In this document: positions 53,424-64,000 of the stretch, piece after piece | Layout of the letters: each line of letters starts with the position of its first letter | Numbering within the stretch: the first letter of the stretch is position 1 | Assembly: GCA_044508625.1 (NCBI GenBank) | Contig: JBIQHJ010000015.1 | Span: 4,435-68,434, forward strand | Source: Castellaniella sp044508625 | Lineage (GTDB): Bacteria; Pseudomonadota; Gammaproteobacteria; Burkholderiales; Burkholderiaceae_B | Reading direction: 5' to 3' | Length of the DNA: 64,000 nt | Translations under genes and position numbers: made by a program | The notes under the pieces: model-generated | What the model saw: only the letters and a program-made list of their open reading frames with translations | What the model was told of the DNA's origin: nothing | The model's database searches: none

Positions 53424-55112
53424 GTGCGGGGCGTCGAGGTCGTTGCGGTAGGTTTCCTTGACGAACAAGGTGCCGATCACCAGCGTCATCAGGGCGATGA
53501 TGATGGGATACCACAAGCCGTCGTACATGTTGCCGGTCGCCGCCACGGTGGCGAAGGCCACCGGCGGCAGGAAGCCGCCGAACCAGCCGTTGCCGATGTG
53601 ATAGGGCACGCTCATGGACGTGTAGCGGATGCGGGTGGGGAACATCTCCACGAGCATCGCCGCGATCGGCCCGTAGACCATGGTCACCTGCAGCACCAGG
53701 AAAAACAGCAGCAGCAGCACCATGACGTAGTTGATCTGCGAGGGATCCGCGCGCTGGGGATAGCCGTGGTCGCGGATCGCCTGCATGAGGCTCGCCTGCA
53801 GCACGCGGTTGCGGGCGGCGAATTCCACGCGGCTGAGCCTGGTGCCGTCGAAGGACAGCACCACCTGCTCGCCGATGATGGCGCGCGCGATCGAGCCCGG
53901 CGCCGCCCGCTGGTTCACGTAGGTGACCGAATTCGTGGCCATGAAGGCCTTGAGCAGGTCGCAGGAGCTCGTGAACGAGGCCGTGCCCACCGGATTGAAC
54001 TGCAGCGAGCAGTCCGCGGGATCGGCCAGCACCACCACCGGCGCGAGGCTTTGCGCGCGCTCGAGGGCGGGGTTCGCGTAGTGGGTCAGGCCCTTGAACA
54101 CGGGAAAGTAGGTGAGGATCGCGATCAGGCAGCCCGCCATGATGATGGGCTTGCGCCCGACCCGGTCGGAAAGGGACCCGAACACGATGAAGAACGGACA
54201 GGCCAGCAGCAGCGCCAGTGCCACGAGGACGTTGGCGATGTTGGCGTCCACGCCCAGCGTCTGGGTGAGGAAGTACAGCGCGTAGAACTGGCCGGTGTAC
54301 CAGACCACCGCCTGGCCTGCGGTCAGGCCCAGCAGGGCCAGCAGGATCAGCCGCAGGTTCTTCCAGCGGCCGAAGGATTCCTTGATGGGCGCCTTTGAGA
54401 TGGTGCCCTCGCTCTTCATGCGCTTGAAGGCGGGCGATTCGTGCAGGCGCAGGCGGATCCAGACGGAGATCACCAGCAGCAGCACCGAGATCAGGAAGGG
54501 CACCCGCCAGCCCCACTCGGTGAAGGCTTCCTCGCCCAGTGTCGCGCGCGTGCCCAGCACCACCACCAGGGACAGGAACATGCCGGTGGTGGCGGTGGTC
54601 TGGATCCAGCTCGTGAAGAACCCGCGCCGGTTCGGCGGCGCGTGCTCGGCCACGTAGACCGCCGCGCCCCCGTACTCGCCGCCCAGCGCCAGGCCCTGGA
54701 GCAGGCGCAGGACGAGGAGGATGATGGGGGCGGCCGAGCCGATCGAGGCCGAGGAGGGCAGGACGCCCACCAGGAAGGTCGACAGGCCCATGATCAGGAT
54801 CGAGATCACGAAGGCGTACTTGCGGCCCACCATGTCCCCGATCCGGCCGAACACCAGCGCGCCGAAGGGGCGCACGGCAAAGCCGGCGGCGAAGGTCAGC
54901 AGCGCGAAGATGAAGCCCGCCGTCGGGTTGAGGCTCGAGAAGAAATGCAGCGCGATGACCGAGGCGAGCGAGCCGTAGACGTAGAAGTCGTACCATTCGA
55001 AGACCGTGCCCATGGACGAGGCGAGGATGACGCGGCGTTCCTCGTGGGTCATCGGGCGATCGGCGTCGGCGGGAATCTCGGTCGGCGCGCCTCGGCGTGT
55101 CGTGGGATTCAT
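53418..55112 (-). CDS. MHS-family MFS transporter with a large periplasmic insertion
   Basis: 564-residue metabolite:H+ symporter, about 120 longer than usual MHS proteins (ProP/KgtP/ShiA). MFS signatures: ASSMGTVFEWYDFYVYG at TM1, GRIGDMVGRKYAF between TM2 and TM3, GLALGGEYGGAAVYVAEHAP, and GSLSDRVGRKP in the second half. Between TM9 and TM10, on the predicted periplasmic side, is an insertion of about 110-120 residues with two Cys (DCSLQF ... SSCDLL) that could form a disulfide-bonded domain. The substrate is unknown, probably an organic acid. The start overlaps the stop of the sensor-kinase gene (ATGA), making it the third gene of a regulator-kinase-transporter operon. Confidence 0.88.
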   Translation of the reverse strand: MNPTTRRGAPTEIPADADRPMTHEERRVILASSMGTVFEWYDFYVYGSLASVIALHFFSSLNPTAGFIFALLTFAAGFAVRPFGALVFGRIGDMVGRKYAFVISILIMGLSTFLVGVLPSSASIGSAAPIILLVLRLLQGLALGGEYGGAAVYVAEHAPPNRRGFFTSWIQTTATTGMFLSLVVVLGTRATLGEEAFTEWGWRVPFLISVLLLVISVWIRLRLHESPAFKRMKSEGTISKAPIKESFGRWKNLRLILLALLGLTAGQAVVWYTGQFYALYFLTQTLGVDANIANVLVALALLLACPFFIVFGSLSDRVGRKPIIMAGCLIAILTYFPVFKGLTHYANPALERAQSLAPVVVLADPADCSLQFNPVGTASFTSSCDLLKAFMATNSVTYVNQRAAPGSIARAIIGEQVVLSFDGTRLSRVEFAARNRVLQASLMQAIRDHGYPQRADPSQINYVMVLLLLFFLVLQVTMVYGPIAAMLVEMFPTRIRYTSMSVPYHIGNGWFGGFLPPVAFATVAATGNMYDGLWYPIIIALMTLVIGTLFVKETYRNDLDAPHD

Positions 55113-56557
55113 AGGCTGGTCCTGGGGACGTTGTCGCGCGGGAAGGTCACGCGGATGCGCGTGCCGCCGCTCGCGGGATCTCGATGGTTGCCCGGGGGCA
55201 GGAACTGGATGGCGGCCTGGTGGTGCTCGGCCACCTCCTTGACGATGGACAGGCCCAGGCCGCTGCCCTCGGCCTCGTTGCCCAGCACCCGGAAGAACCG
55301 GTCGAAGACCCGGGTCTGGTTCTCGGGCGAGATGCCCGGGCCGGTGTCCTGGACCTCGAGCCAGACGTGCTCGTCGTCGCCCAGGGCGCGCACGGTCACG
55401 CGGCCGCCGGCCGGCGTGTAGAGCAGGGCGTTGTCGATCAGGTTGTTGAGCATCTCATGGATCATGGTGTGGTTGCCGAAGACGGGCAGGGGCTCGTCGG
55501 GGGCGTCGAAGCCCAGGTCGATGCGCTTGTCCATGGCGGCCTGCACCCATTCGGCCGTGCAGCGGCGCGCGAGCTCGCCGATGTCCAGGGACTCGGTGGC
55601 GCGGGGCACGGTGTCGTCGATGCTCTCGGCGCGCGCCAGCAGCAAGAGCTGGTTGACCAGGCGCGTGGCGCGCTGGGATCCGACCAGCAACTGGTGCAGG
55701 CTGTCGCTCATGAGGGCGGGATCGCGCTCCCGCAAGGCGAGCTCGCATTGGGTGCGGATCCCCGCCAGCGGCGTCTTGAGCTGGTGGGCGGCGTTGGCGA
55801 CGAAGCGCCGCTGGGAATCCAGCGAGGCCGCCAGGCGCTTGAGGACGTTGTTCATGGCGGCGATCAGCGGCGCGATCTCGGCGGGCGCGAGGTCGTCCCG
55901 GATGGGCGAGAGGTCGCTGGGCTTGCGCCTGCGCATGTGCTCTTGCAGCAGGCTGAGCGGCTCGAGGCCCTGGGTCAGGCCCAGGCCCGCGAGCATGGCG
56001 GCCAGCGGCAGGATGATCAACTGCGGCGTCAGCATCCCGGTGAGGATTTCCTGCTGGAGCGTGGCGCGCGCCTCGCCCGGCTCGGCCACCGCCGTGAGGA
56101 AGCCCACCCCGTCGCGGTCGCGTCCGCCCCAGACGTAGGCCACCCGCATCGAGCGGTGCTGCATGGTGGCGTTGCGGTAGCGGACCTGGTTGATGTCGTA
56201 GGCCCAGTTCTCGGGGATGGGGATGTCGGCGTTGCCCGCCAGCGAATGGCCGTTGGCGTCCAATATCCGCCAGACCGTCGGGGCCTGGCCCGCGTCGCCC
56301 TCGAGGATGGTGCGCGCGGATTCCGACAGGCGCACGCCCTCGTGCACGCGCTGCTGCTCGACCTCGAGGCGCACGAGGCGCAGGTGGCTCGCCAGGGTGC
56401 GGTCGTAGGGCGCGTTGGCGATGTTCTGGGCGATGAAATAGGTGATGACGATGCCGATCGACCACATGATGAACAGCGGCATGATCATCCACGACAGGAT
56501 CCGGCTCAGCAGCGTGCGATGCTGCCGCCGGCGCCCGTTGATCGGTGAGGAGAACAT
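55109..56557 (-). CDS. TctE-like sensor histidine kinase
   Basis: 482-residue inner-membrane kinase. TM1 about residues 20-45, a periplasmic sensor of about 130 residues (2CSK_N/TctE type; ENWAYDINQVRYRNATM), TM2 about 185-205, HAMP, then HisKA with the phospho-His in RFVANAAHQLKTPLAGIRTQ (near 262) and HATPase with N box NLIDNALLYTP and G boxes DTGPGIS and GSGLGLSIVKEV. TctE-type kinases sense carboxylates and control a nearby transporter, here the coupled MHS gene. Confidence 0.9.
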   Translation of the reverse strand: MFSSPINGRRRQHRTLLSRILSWMIMPLFIMWSIGIVITYFIAQNIANAPYDRTLASHLRLVRLEVEQQRVHEGVRLSESARTILEGDAGQAPTVWRILDANGHSLAGNADIPIPENWAYDINQVRYRNATMQHRSMRVAYVWGGRDRDGVGFLTAVAEPGEARATLQQEILTGMLTPQLIILPLAAMLAGLGLTQGLEPLSLLQEHMRRRKPSDLSPIRDDLAPAEIAPLIAAMNNVLKRLAASLDSQRRFVANAAHQLKTPLAGIRTQCELALRERDPALMSDSLHQLLVGSQRATRLVNQLLLLARAESIDDTVPRATESLDIGELARRCTAEWVQAAMDKRIDLGFDAPDEPLPVFGNHTMIHEMLNNLIDNALLYTPAGGRVTVRALGDDEHVWLEVQDTGPGISPENQTRVFDRFFRVLGNEAEGSGLGLSIVKEVAEHHQAAIQFLPPGNHRDPASGGTRIRVTFPRDNVPRTSL

Positions 56558-56570
56558 GCCGCGCGGGGGC

Positions 56571-57272
<702 letters not shown>

Positions 57273-57448
57273 GGCGGGAATGACATCCAGGGGAGGGTTG
57301 ATACCAGGAGAGGCACGCAATGGCGCGCGCGTACGCGGGCGCCGGGCGTCCGGGCTCTCATTCTGTCACGCCCCGCGCGCGCGGTCATTAGGGGTTAACG
57401 ATGGCCGCGGGCCGGCGGGATGCGCCGGCGGCCGGCCGCGCTGCGCAT

Positions 57449-57464
57449 CTGTGTTTTCATACAG
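57449..57464. promoter_or_regulatory. LexA (SOS) box of recA
   Basis: CTGT-GTTTTCAT-ACAG, a perfect CTGT-N8-ACAG LexA site directly abutting the recA -10 element TATAAT (57465-57470). Repressor here would block the promoter. Confidence 0.93.
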
Positions 57465-57470
57465 TATAAT
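57465..57470 (+). promoter_or_regulatory. recA promoter -10 box
   Basis: Perfect TATAAT, 75 bp before the recA start. The -35 region 17 bp upstream (TGCGCA) is poor. Confidence 0.75.
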
Positions 57471-57545
57471 TTAATGCCATAATCGTCTGAACCATGGCCC
57501 GCCGGATGCTTTCCGCCGGCCCGAACCACCACACAAGGAACCCTC

Positions 57546-58584
<1,039 letters not shown>

Positions 58585-58595
<11 letters not shown>

Positions 58596-59046
58596 GGGGC
58601 CGGCCCGCGACGGCCCCAGCCTGAAGGCACGGGCCATCGCCTATCTATCCAGGCGCGAGCATTCGCGCCTGGAATTGCGCCGCAAGCTCGCCGCCCATTG
58701 CGATGATCCCGAGCGGATCGAGGCCGTCCTCGACGAGCTCGAGCGCCAGCATTGGCAATCCGACCATCGCTACGCCGAGTCCTACGCCCAGCGCCAGGCG
58801 CCGCGGCAGGGCGCGGCCCACATCCTGCAATCCCTGCGCCGGCAGGGGGTCGGCGAGGACGAGCTGCGCGCCCTGGGGGCCGGCCTGGCCGGCACCGAAT
58901 CCGAGCGCGCGCGCGAGGTGTGGCGGCGCAAGTTCGGCCAGCCCCCGGCCGACGCGCGCGAATACGCCCGCCAGTACCGTTTCCTGGCCGGCCGGGGCTT
59001 CTCGGCCGAATGCGTGCGCCGGGTGCTCGGCGACGCCCGCGACTGA
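58585..59046 (+). CDS. recX: RecA modulator RecX
   Basis: 153-residue helical-repeat protein that caps RecA filaments. The N-terminal AIAYLSRREHSRLELRRKL and internal YAESYAQRQAPRQGAAHI blocks are diagnostic. The start lies inside the recA end (11 bp overlap), so it shares the SOS promoter and is translationally coupled. Confidence 0.94.
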
Positions 59047-59054
59047 GCCCCTCG

Positions 59055-59978
59055 TCATCCGCCGTCCGCCGGCTGGATGCCCGACAAGGTATCGAAACAG
59101 GTCTCCCGCGCCTGGGCGAGGAATGCCTGCACGTAGCTGGCTTCGGCGTCCTCGGCGCGGGTCGCCGCATACAGGGTGCGCCACACGCCCTCGGGGCCAA
59201 GGCGGCAGATGCGCAGCCAGCCCTGGTCCAGGTACTCGGTCAGCGCCCAGTTGGGCAGGGCGGCCACGCCCCGGCCGCTGGCGACGAGCTGGACGATCAT
59301 CGGCGTCAGCTCGGCGGCGCGCACCGCCGCGGGCTCCACGCCCGCGGGATCCAGGAAGGCCGTGAACACGTCCAGGCGGTCCCGTTCGACGGGATACGTG
59401 ATCAGCACCTGGTCGGCCAGTTGCTCCGCATCCACGTGGCCCTGGGCGGCGAGCGGCCCGCCGCGCGCGACCGCCAGCACCAGCTCATAGCCGAACAGCG
59501 GCGTGTAGCGGATCGCCTCGGAAGGTTCCGGGTCCGAGGTGATCACCACGTCCAGGTCGCCGCGCAGCAGCGCGGGCAGGGGCGCGAAGGAAAACGCCGC
59601 CGACAGGTCCAGCGACACGTCCGGCCAGGCCTGGCGGAAGGCATCGAGCGCCGGCATCAGCCACTGGAAGCATGAATGGCAGTCGATCGCCACGTGCAGG
59701 CGGCCCGTGCGGCCCGCCGACAGGCGCTGCAGCTCGCGTTCGGCCGCCCGGATCCGCGGCAGGACCTCCTCTGCCAGCTCGATGATGCGCAGCGCGGCCG
59801 TCGTCAGCCGCGCCGGGCGCGTGCGGCGGTTCAGCAGCGAGACCTTCAGCCTGACCTCGAGGTCGCGGAGCTGGTGCGAGAGGGCCGACTGGGTCACGTG
59901 CAGGCGCTCGGCGGCCTCCTGGAGGCTGCCGCCGTCCCGGATGGCCACCAAGGTCTCCATATGCCGGACTTCTATCAT
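59055..59978 (-). CDS. metR: LysR-family regulator of methionine genes (MetR)
   Basis: 307-residue LysR protein that activates metE with homocysteine as coregulator. N-terminal HTH: GGSLQEAAERLHVTQSALSH and LRDLEVRLKVSLLNRR. MetR-like effector domain DCHSCFQWLMPALDAFRQ with WPDVSLDL. Start MIEVRHMETL is the family norm. Divergent from metE with about 100 bp between, which contains a MetR-like box overlapping its own start. Confidence 0.94.
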   Translation of the reverse strand: MIEVRHMETLVAIRDGGSLQEAAERLHVTQSALSHQLRDLEVRLKVSLLNRRTRPARLTTAALRIIELAEEVLPRIRAAERELQRLSAGRTGRLHVAIDCHSCFQWLMPALDAFRQAWPDVSLDLSAAFSFAPLPALLRGDLDVVITSDPEPSEAIRYTPLFGYELVLAVARGGPLAAQGHVDAEQLADQVLITYPVERDRLDVFTAFLDPAGVEPAAVRAAELTPMIVQLVASGRGVAALPNWALTEYLDQGWLRICRLGPEGVWRTLYAATRAEDAEASYVQAFLAQARETCFDTLSGIQPADGG

Positions 59979-59990
59979 GAATCTTTCTCA
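59978..59990. promoter_or_regulatory. Candidate MetR box
   Basis: TGAATCTTTCTCA, one mismatch from TGAA-N5-TTCA, at the metR start codon in the metR/metE intergenic region, a position suited to metR autoregulation and metE activation. Confidence 0.55.
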
Positions 59991-60079
59991 ATCTATAAAT
60001 GGTGGATTTGATTTTTTCCTGGAGGCAACTACGTGCACAATTCGTTTGTTGAGTTTATTTTATATTGACAGGTTTAAAA

Positions 60080-62377
60080 ATGACGATCATTCATAATCTG
60101 GGCTTCCCTCGGATCGGCGCGGACCGCGAGCTCAAGCACGCACAGGAGGCCTACTGGTCCGGGCGCTGCGATCAGCAGGCGCTGCGAGAGACCGGCCGCG
60201 AGCTGCGCGCGCGGCACTGGGCCGTCCAGGCGCGGGCCGGCCTGGCCTTCGTGCCGGTGGGGGATTTCGCCTGGTACGACCAGATCCTCGAATGGACGAC
60301 CACGCTGGGAGCCGTGCCGGCCCGCTTCGGCCAGCCGGACGGCGAGCCGGTCGGCCTGGACACCCTGTTCCGGATGGCGCGCGGGCGCGCGCCCTCCGGC
60401 ACGCCCGCCGCCGCGTGCGAAATGACCAAGTGGTTCGACACCAACTACCACTACATCGTCCCTGAACTGCATCCCGGCCAGTCCTACCGGATCGCCCGCG
60501 AGGACCTGTTCGAGCAGGTCGCCGAGGCGCTGGCCCTGGGCCATCGGCCCAAGCCCGTGATTCCCGGGTCGCTGACCTGGCTCTGGCTGGGCAAGGGGGA
60601 TGCCTACGCCCGCGGCGCCGGCGACGAGGCCAAGCTCGAACTGCTGCCGGGCCTGCTGGAGGCCTACGAGCAGGCGCTGCGCCGCCTGGCGGGGCAGGGG
60701 GTGGAATGGGTGCAGATCGACGAGCCCATCCTGGGCCTGGAATTGCCCCAGGCCTGGCGCTCGGCCCTGGCCGGGGCGTATGCCCGCCTGTCCGCGCAGG
60801 GCGTGCGCGTGCTGCTGGCCACCTATTTCGAGGGCGTGGACCCGCACCTGGACCTGCTGCCGGACCTGCCGGTCCATGGCCTGCACGTGGACCTGGTGCG
60901 CGCCCCCGGCCAGCTCGAGGACGTGCTCGCGCGCCTGCAGCCGGACCAGGTGCTGTCGCTGGGCCTGATCGACGGGCGCAATGTCTGGCGCACGGACCTG
61001 GACGCGGCGCGGGCGCTCGCCGCCGGGGCGCGCGAGCGCATCGGCGAGCGCCTGTGGCTCGCGCCCTCGTGCTCGCTGCTGCACGTGCCCATCGACCTCG
61101 AGCGGGAAAGCGGCATGGATCCCGAGCTCCGCGGCTGGCTCTCGTTCGCCGTGCAAAAGCTGGACGAGCTGCGCCTGCTGGGCGCGCTCGTCGCGGGCGA
61201 GCCGGGGGCCGAGGACTTGCGGGCGGTGGCGGCTCAGCGCGACGCGCTGCGGACGCGCCGCGAATCGCCGCGCATCCATCGCCAGGCCGTGGCCCGGCGC
61301 CTGCTCGAGGCCGATTCGATCAGTCGCGAGCGCGCGCCCTTCGAGCGGCGCATCGAGCGCCAGCAAGCCCGCCTGGGCCTGCCCAGCTATCCGACGACGA
61401 CGATCGGATCCTTTCCGCAGACGCCCGAGATCCGCGCCCTGCGCCGCGACTGGCGCGGCGGCGGGCTCTCGGACGCGGCCTACGAAAAGGCGATCCGCGA
61501 GGAGATCGAGCGGGTCATCCGCTTCCAGGAGGAGATCGGCCTGGACGTGCTGGTGCACGGCGAACCCGAGCGCAACGACATGGTGGAGTATTTCGGCGAG
61601 CTGCTCGATGGTTTCGCCTTCACCGAGTACGGCTGGGTCCAGAGCTACGGCTCGCGCTGCGTCAAGCCGCCGCTGATCTACGGCGACGTGGCGCGCCTCG
61701 CGCCGATGACGGTCGCCTGGTCGGCCTACGCGCAGTCCCTGACCGAGCGGCCCGTCAAGGGGATGCTGACCGGGCCGGTCACCATCCTGCAATGGTCCTT
61801 CGTGCGCGACGACCAGCCGCGCGCGCTGACCTGCCGCCAGATCGCCCTGGCCCTGCGCGACGAGGTGCTCGACCTCGAGCGGGCCGGGATCACCGTGATC
61901 CAGATCGACGAGCCGGCGTTCCGCGAGGGCCTGCCGCTGCGCCGGGCCGACTGGCCGGCCTACCTGGACTGGGCCGTGGACTGCTTCCGCCTCTCGACCT
62001 CGGGCGTGCGCGAGGACACCCAGATCCATACGCACATGTGCTATTCCGAGTTCAATGACATCATCGAGGCGATCGCGCGCATGGACGCCGACGTCATCAC
62101 CATCGAGACCTCGCGCTCGAACATGGAGCTGCTCGGCGCCTTCGAGGATTTCGCCTACCCCAACGACATCGGTCCCGGCGTCTACGACATCCATTCCCCG
62201 AACGTGCCGCGGGAGGACTGGATGGTCGGCCTGATCCGCCGGGCCGCGCAGCGCCTGCCGGCCCGACGCCTCTGGGTCAACCCCGATTGCGGGCTCAAGA
62301 CCCGGGCCTGGCCCGAGACCCGCGCCGCCCTGCAATCGATGGTCCGGGCCGCGCAGGCCCTGCGCGCGGCGGCCTGA
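60080..62377 (+). CDS. metE: Cobalamin-independent methionine synthase (MetE)
   Basis: 765-residue enzyme transferring the methyl group of 5-methyl-THF polyglutamate to homocysteine. Duplicated TIM-barrel halves are present; the zinc ligands are His652 and Cys654 (HTHMCYSEFNDI) and Cys737 (NPDCGLKTR), with the Glu in the METSRSNMELL-type block. The N-terminus TIIHNLGFPRIGADRELK is standard. It is under probable MetR control. A 10 bp stem-loop follows. It competes for the same methyl-THF pool as the LigM/MetF system. Confidence 0.97.
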   Translation: MTIIHNLGFPRIGADRELKHAQEAYWSGRCDQQALRETGRELRARHWAVQARAGLAFVPVGDFAWYDQILEWTTTLGAVPARFGQPDGEPVGLDTLFRMARGRAPSGTPAAACEMTKWFDTNYHYIVPELHPGQSYRIAREDLFEQVAEALALGHRPKPVIPGSLTWLWLGKGDAYARGAGDEAKLELLPGLLEAYEQALRRLAGQGVEWVQIDEPILGLELPQAWRSALAGAYARLSAQGVRVLLATYFEGVDPHLDLLPDLPVHGLHVDLVRAPGQLEDVLARLQPDQVLSLGLIDGRNVWRTDLDAARALAAGARERIGERLWLAPSCSLLHVPIDLERESGMDPELRGWLSFAVQKLDELRLLGALVAGEPGAEDLRAVAAQRDALRTRRESPRIHRQAVARRLLEADSISRERAPFERRIERQQARLGLPSYPTTTIGSFPQTPEIRALRRDWRGGGLSDAAYEKAIREEIERVIRFQEEIGLDVLVHGEPERNDMVEYFGELLDGFAFTEYGWVQSYGSRCVKPPLIYGDVARLAPMTVAWSAYAQSLTERPVKGMLTGPVTILQWSFVRDDQPRALTCRQIALALRDEVLDLERAGITVIQIDEPAFREGLPLRRADWPAYLDWAVDCFRLSTSGVREDTQIHTHMCYSEFNDIIEAIARMDADVITIETSRSNMELLGAFEDFAYPNDIGPGVYDIHSPNVPREDWMVGLIRRAAQRLPARRLWVNPDCGLKTRAWPETRAALQSMVRAAQALRAAA

Positions 62378-62402
62378 GGCGGGCGCCGGCGGGGCGCCCT
62401 CG

Positions 62403-62425
62403 CCGGAGGCGGCGGCCGCCTCCGG
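62403..62425 (+). other. Stem-loop after metE
   Basis: CCGGAGGCGG-CGG-CCGCCTCCGG, perfect 10 bp stem with a 3 nt loop, without a T tract. It may be a 3'-end stabiliser or weak terminator. A -10-like TATACT follows at 62434-62439. Confidence 0.5.
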
Positions 62426-62478
62426 CACTGCGCTATACTTGACGGGTTCTGCATGTCGTCCACCCCACGCGAAAGCCA

Positions 62479-63045
62479 ATGCCCCTGTCCGCGCCCGTCC
62501 GCGCCCGTCAGCCGATCCATACGCGGTCCATCCGCGTGGATTCGTATTTGCGCGATGACGGCCTGTGGGACCTCGAGGCCGAGCTCGTCGACACCAAGGC
62601 CTACGATTTTCCGGCGCGCGACGGCGAGGTCCACCGCGCGGGCGATCCGGTGCATCACATGCGCCTGCGGATCACCATCGACGGCGACCTCAACATCCTG
62701 GACGCCGAGGCGGCCTATGAGGCCGCGCCCTACGGCGAATTCTGCAGCGCCATCGCGCCCGCGTACCGCGACCTGATCGGGCTCAACCTGCGCGACCAGT
62801 TCCGCAAGCGCGTGCGCGAGCGGTTCGCCCGCACCGCGGGCTGTACCCACGTCACCGAATTGACGAGCGTGCTGCCCACCGTCGCGATACAGACCATGGC
62901 CATGCGCCGCCGCCAGGCGCCGCCTTCGTCCGAGCGGCCCTTCCAGCTCGAGGGCTGCCATGCCCTGGCCCTGGACGCGCCCGCCGTCAAGACTTTCTAC
63001 CCGCAATGGTATTCCCCCAAGGAATCGGCCCGCCATGAGGACTAG
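62479..63045 (+). CDS. DUF2889 family protein
   Basis: 188-residue cytoplasmic protein without signal peptide or membrane helix. Family blocks: HTRSIRVDSYLRDDGLWDLE, HHMRLRITIDGDLNI, LRDQFRKRVRERFARTAGCTH and the C-terminal CHALALDAPAVKTFYPQWY. Function unknown. The gene commonly stands near recX/sucC in these bacteria. A TATACT -10-like box lies about 40 bp upstream. Confidence 0.8.
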   Translation: MPLSAPVRARQPIHTRSIRVDSYLRDDGLWDLEAELVDTKAYDFPARDGEVHRAGDPVHHMRLRITIDGDLNILDAEAAYEAAPYGEFCSAIAPAYRDLIGLNLRDQFRKRVRERFARTAGCTHVTELTSVLPTVAIQTMAMRRRQAPPSSERPFQLEGCHALALDAPAVKTFYPQWYSPKESARHED

Positions 63046-63073
63046 GCCGCGGCCGGTTGCGTCCGCGAGGGTG

Positions 63074-63106
63074 CGCCGAAGCGGCGTGCCCGGTTTCTTT
63101 TTTTTC
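63074..63106 (+). terminator. Possible terminator before sucC
   Basis: CGCCG-AAG-CGGCG hairpin followed, after TGCCCGG, by a long T-rich tract. The gap between stem and tract makes it imperfect. Confidence 0.4.
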
Positions 63107-63122
63107 CTTTGACAGGTAACAC

Positions 63123-64000
63123 ATGAAAATTCACGAATATCAAGGCAAGGAATTGCTGAAGAAGTTTGGCGTGACCGTACCGCGCGGGATTCCCGCGTTT
63201 TCCGTCGAGGAGGCGGTGGCTGCGGCGGAAAAACTGGGTGGGCCTGTCTGGGTGGTCAAGGCCCAGATCCATGCGGGGGGGCGGGGCAAGGGCGGCGGCG
63301 TCAAGCTCGCGCGGTCGATCGACGAGGTGCGCCAGCTCGCCTCCGAGATCCTGGGCATGCAGCTCGTCACGCACCAGACCGGCCCGCAGGGCCAGAAGGT
63401 GCGCCGCCTCCTCATCGAGGAAGGCGCCGACATCAAGAAGGAATACTACGTGGGGATCGTGACCGACCGCGCCTCGCAGCGCGTGTGCGTCATGGCCTCC
63501 AGCGAAGGCGGCATGGAAATCGAGGAGGTCGCCGAAAAGACCCCCGAAAAGATCCTCAAGGTGTTCGTCGACCCGGCCGCCGGGCTGACCGACGAGGAGG
63601 CGACGAGCCTCGCGCGCGGCATCGGCGTGCCCGAGGCCTCGGTGGCGCGCGCGGCGGCCGAATTCCAGAAGCTCTACAAGGCCTACTGGGAGACCGACGC
63701 CTCGCTCGCCGAGATCAATCCGCTCATCCTCGAGGGCAACGGCGGCATCAAGGCCCTGGACGCCAAGTTCAACTTCGACGCGAACGCGCTGTTCCGCCAT
63801 CCCGAGATCGTGGCATACCGCGACCTGGACGAGGAGGACCCCGCCGAGATCGAGGCCAGCAAGTTCGACCTGGCCTACATCCAGCTCGACGGCAACATCG
63901 GCTGCCTGGTCAACGGCGCGGGCCTGGCCATGGCGACCATGGACACCATCAAGCTGTTCGGCGGCGAGCCCGCCAACTTCCTGGACGTGGGCGGCGGCGC
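63123..64000 (+). CDS. sucC: Succinyl-CoA ligase (ADP-forming) beta subunit, 5' part
   Basis: TCA-cycle enzyme; the first 292 residues are visible and the gene runs off the window end (normal length about 386-390). N-terminal ATP-grasp domain: MKIHEYQGKELLKKFGVTVP, WVVKAQIHAGGRGKGGGVKL and SLAEINPLI. The C-terminal ligase part begins with GNIGCLVNGAGLAMATMD and GGEPANFLDVGGGA. sucD is expected next. Confidence 0.97.
   Translation, partial: MKIHEYQGKELLKKFGVTVPRGIPAFSVEEAVAAAEKLGGPVWVVKAQIHAGGRGKGGGVKLARSIDEVRQLASEILGMQLVTHQTGPQGQKVRRLLIEEGADIKKEYYVGIVTDRASQRVCVMASSEGGMEIEEVAEKTPEKILKVFVDPAAGLTDEEATSLARGIGVPEASVARAAAEFQKLYKAYWETDASLAEINPLILEGNGGIKALDAKFNFDANALFRHPEIVAYRDLDEEDPAEIEASKFDLAYIQLDGNIGCLVNGAGLAMATMDTIKLFGGEPANFLDVGGG

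Noticed and set aside
59991..60079. Cobalamin or SAM riboswitch before metE.
   Set aside because: Only about 100 bp separate metR and metE and no riboswitch core is recognisable; MetR control is sufficient.

Overview
The window comes from a very GC-rich (about 70%) beta-proteobacterium. Strong G/C bias at third codon positions, the recA-recX ... sucC neighbourhood, the long pyrB, a cyanide-insensitive type bd oxidase with a DUF2474 peptide, MHS transporters and protein similarities all point to the Alcaligenaceae (Bordetella/Achromobacter relatives). This is inferred from gene content, because no rRNA is present.

The first half (about 1-31500) is a catabolic supercluster for lignin-type aromatic acids. 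Funnel genes bring methoxylated and hydroxylated benzoates to a catechol acid: pobA (4-hydroxybenzoate), a tetrahydrofolate-dependent O-demethylation set (metF-like, purU, ligM) and an oxidative O-demethylase (vanAB). Two LigAB extradiol dioxygenase pairs are present: a divergent one at 7962-9172 and a canonical protocatechuate 4,5-dioxygenase at 22643-23904. The central 4,5-cleavage operon (galD/ligU-like tautomerase, ligJ, ligK, ligI, ligA, ligB, ligC) leads to pyruvate and oxaloacetate. Uptake uses one LivHMGF-type ABC transporter and three paralogous binding proteins spread through the cluster, plus a BenE permease. A PAS chemoreceptor could add taxis. Regulators are GntR/FCD, AraC (PobR-like), MarR and LysR, with several visible palindromes. 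The transporter ATPase LivF carries a C-terminal hemerythrin domain.

The middle (31500-43100) has an HDOD protein, a CAT-anticodon tRNA, a small toxin-antitoxin islet bracketed by an 81-82 bp duplication of the tRNA 3' end and terminator, a thioester alpha-2-macroglobulin with penicillin-binding protein 1C, and a SecD-head lipoprotein.

The last third (43100-64000) is mostly housekeeping: pyrB with an N-terminal helix-turn-helix-like extension and a near-perfect 21 bp palindrome just before its start; a TRAP transporter with a class III aminotransferase; a LysR gene and rdgC; a cyanide-insensitive type cytochrome bd operon; a response regulator-sensor kinase-MHS transporter operon; recA-recX with a perfect LexA box; divergent metR/metE; a DUF2889 gene; and the first part of sucC, which runs off the end.

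Recurring oddities are short duplications across stop codons (purU, A2M, a LysR gene, the MHS gene, vanA) and a 114 bp identical DNA segment shared by two binding-protein genes 7 kb apart. Apart from the 32766-33286 stretch, which holds the tRNA, no gene-free gap exceeds about 300 bp.
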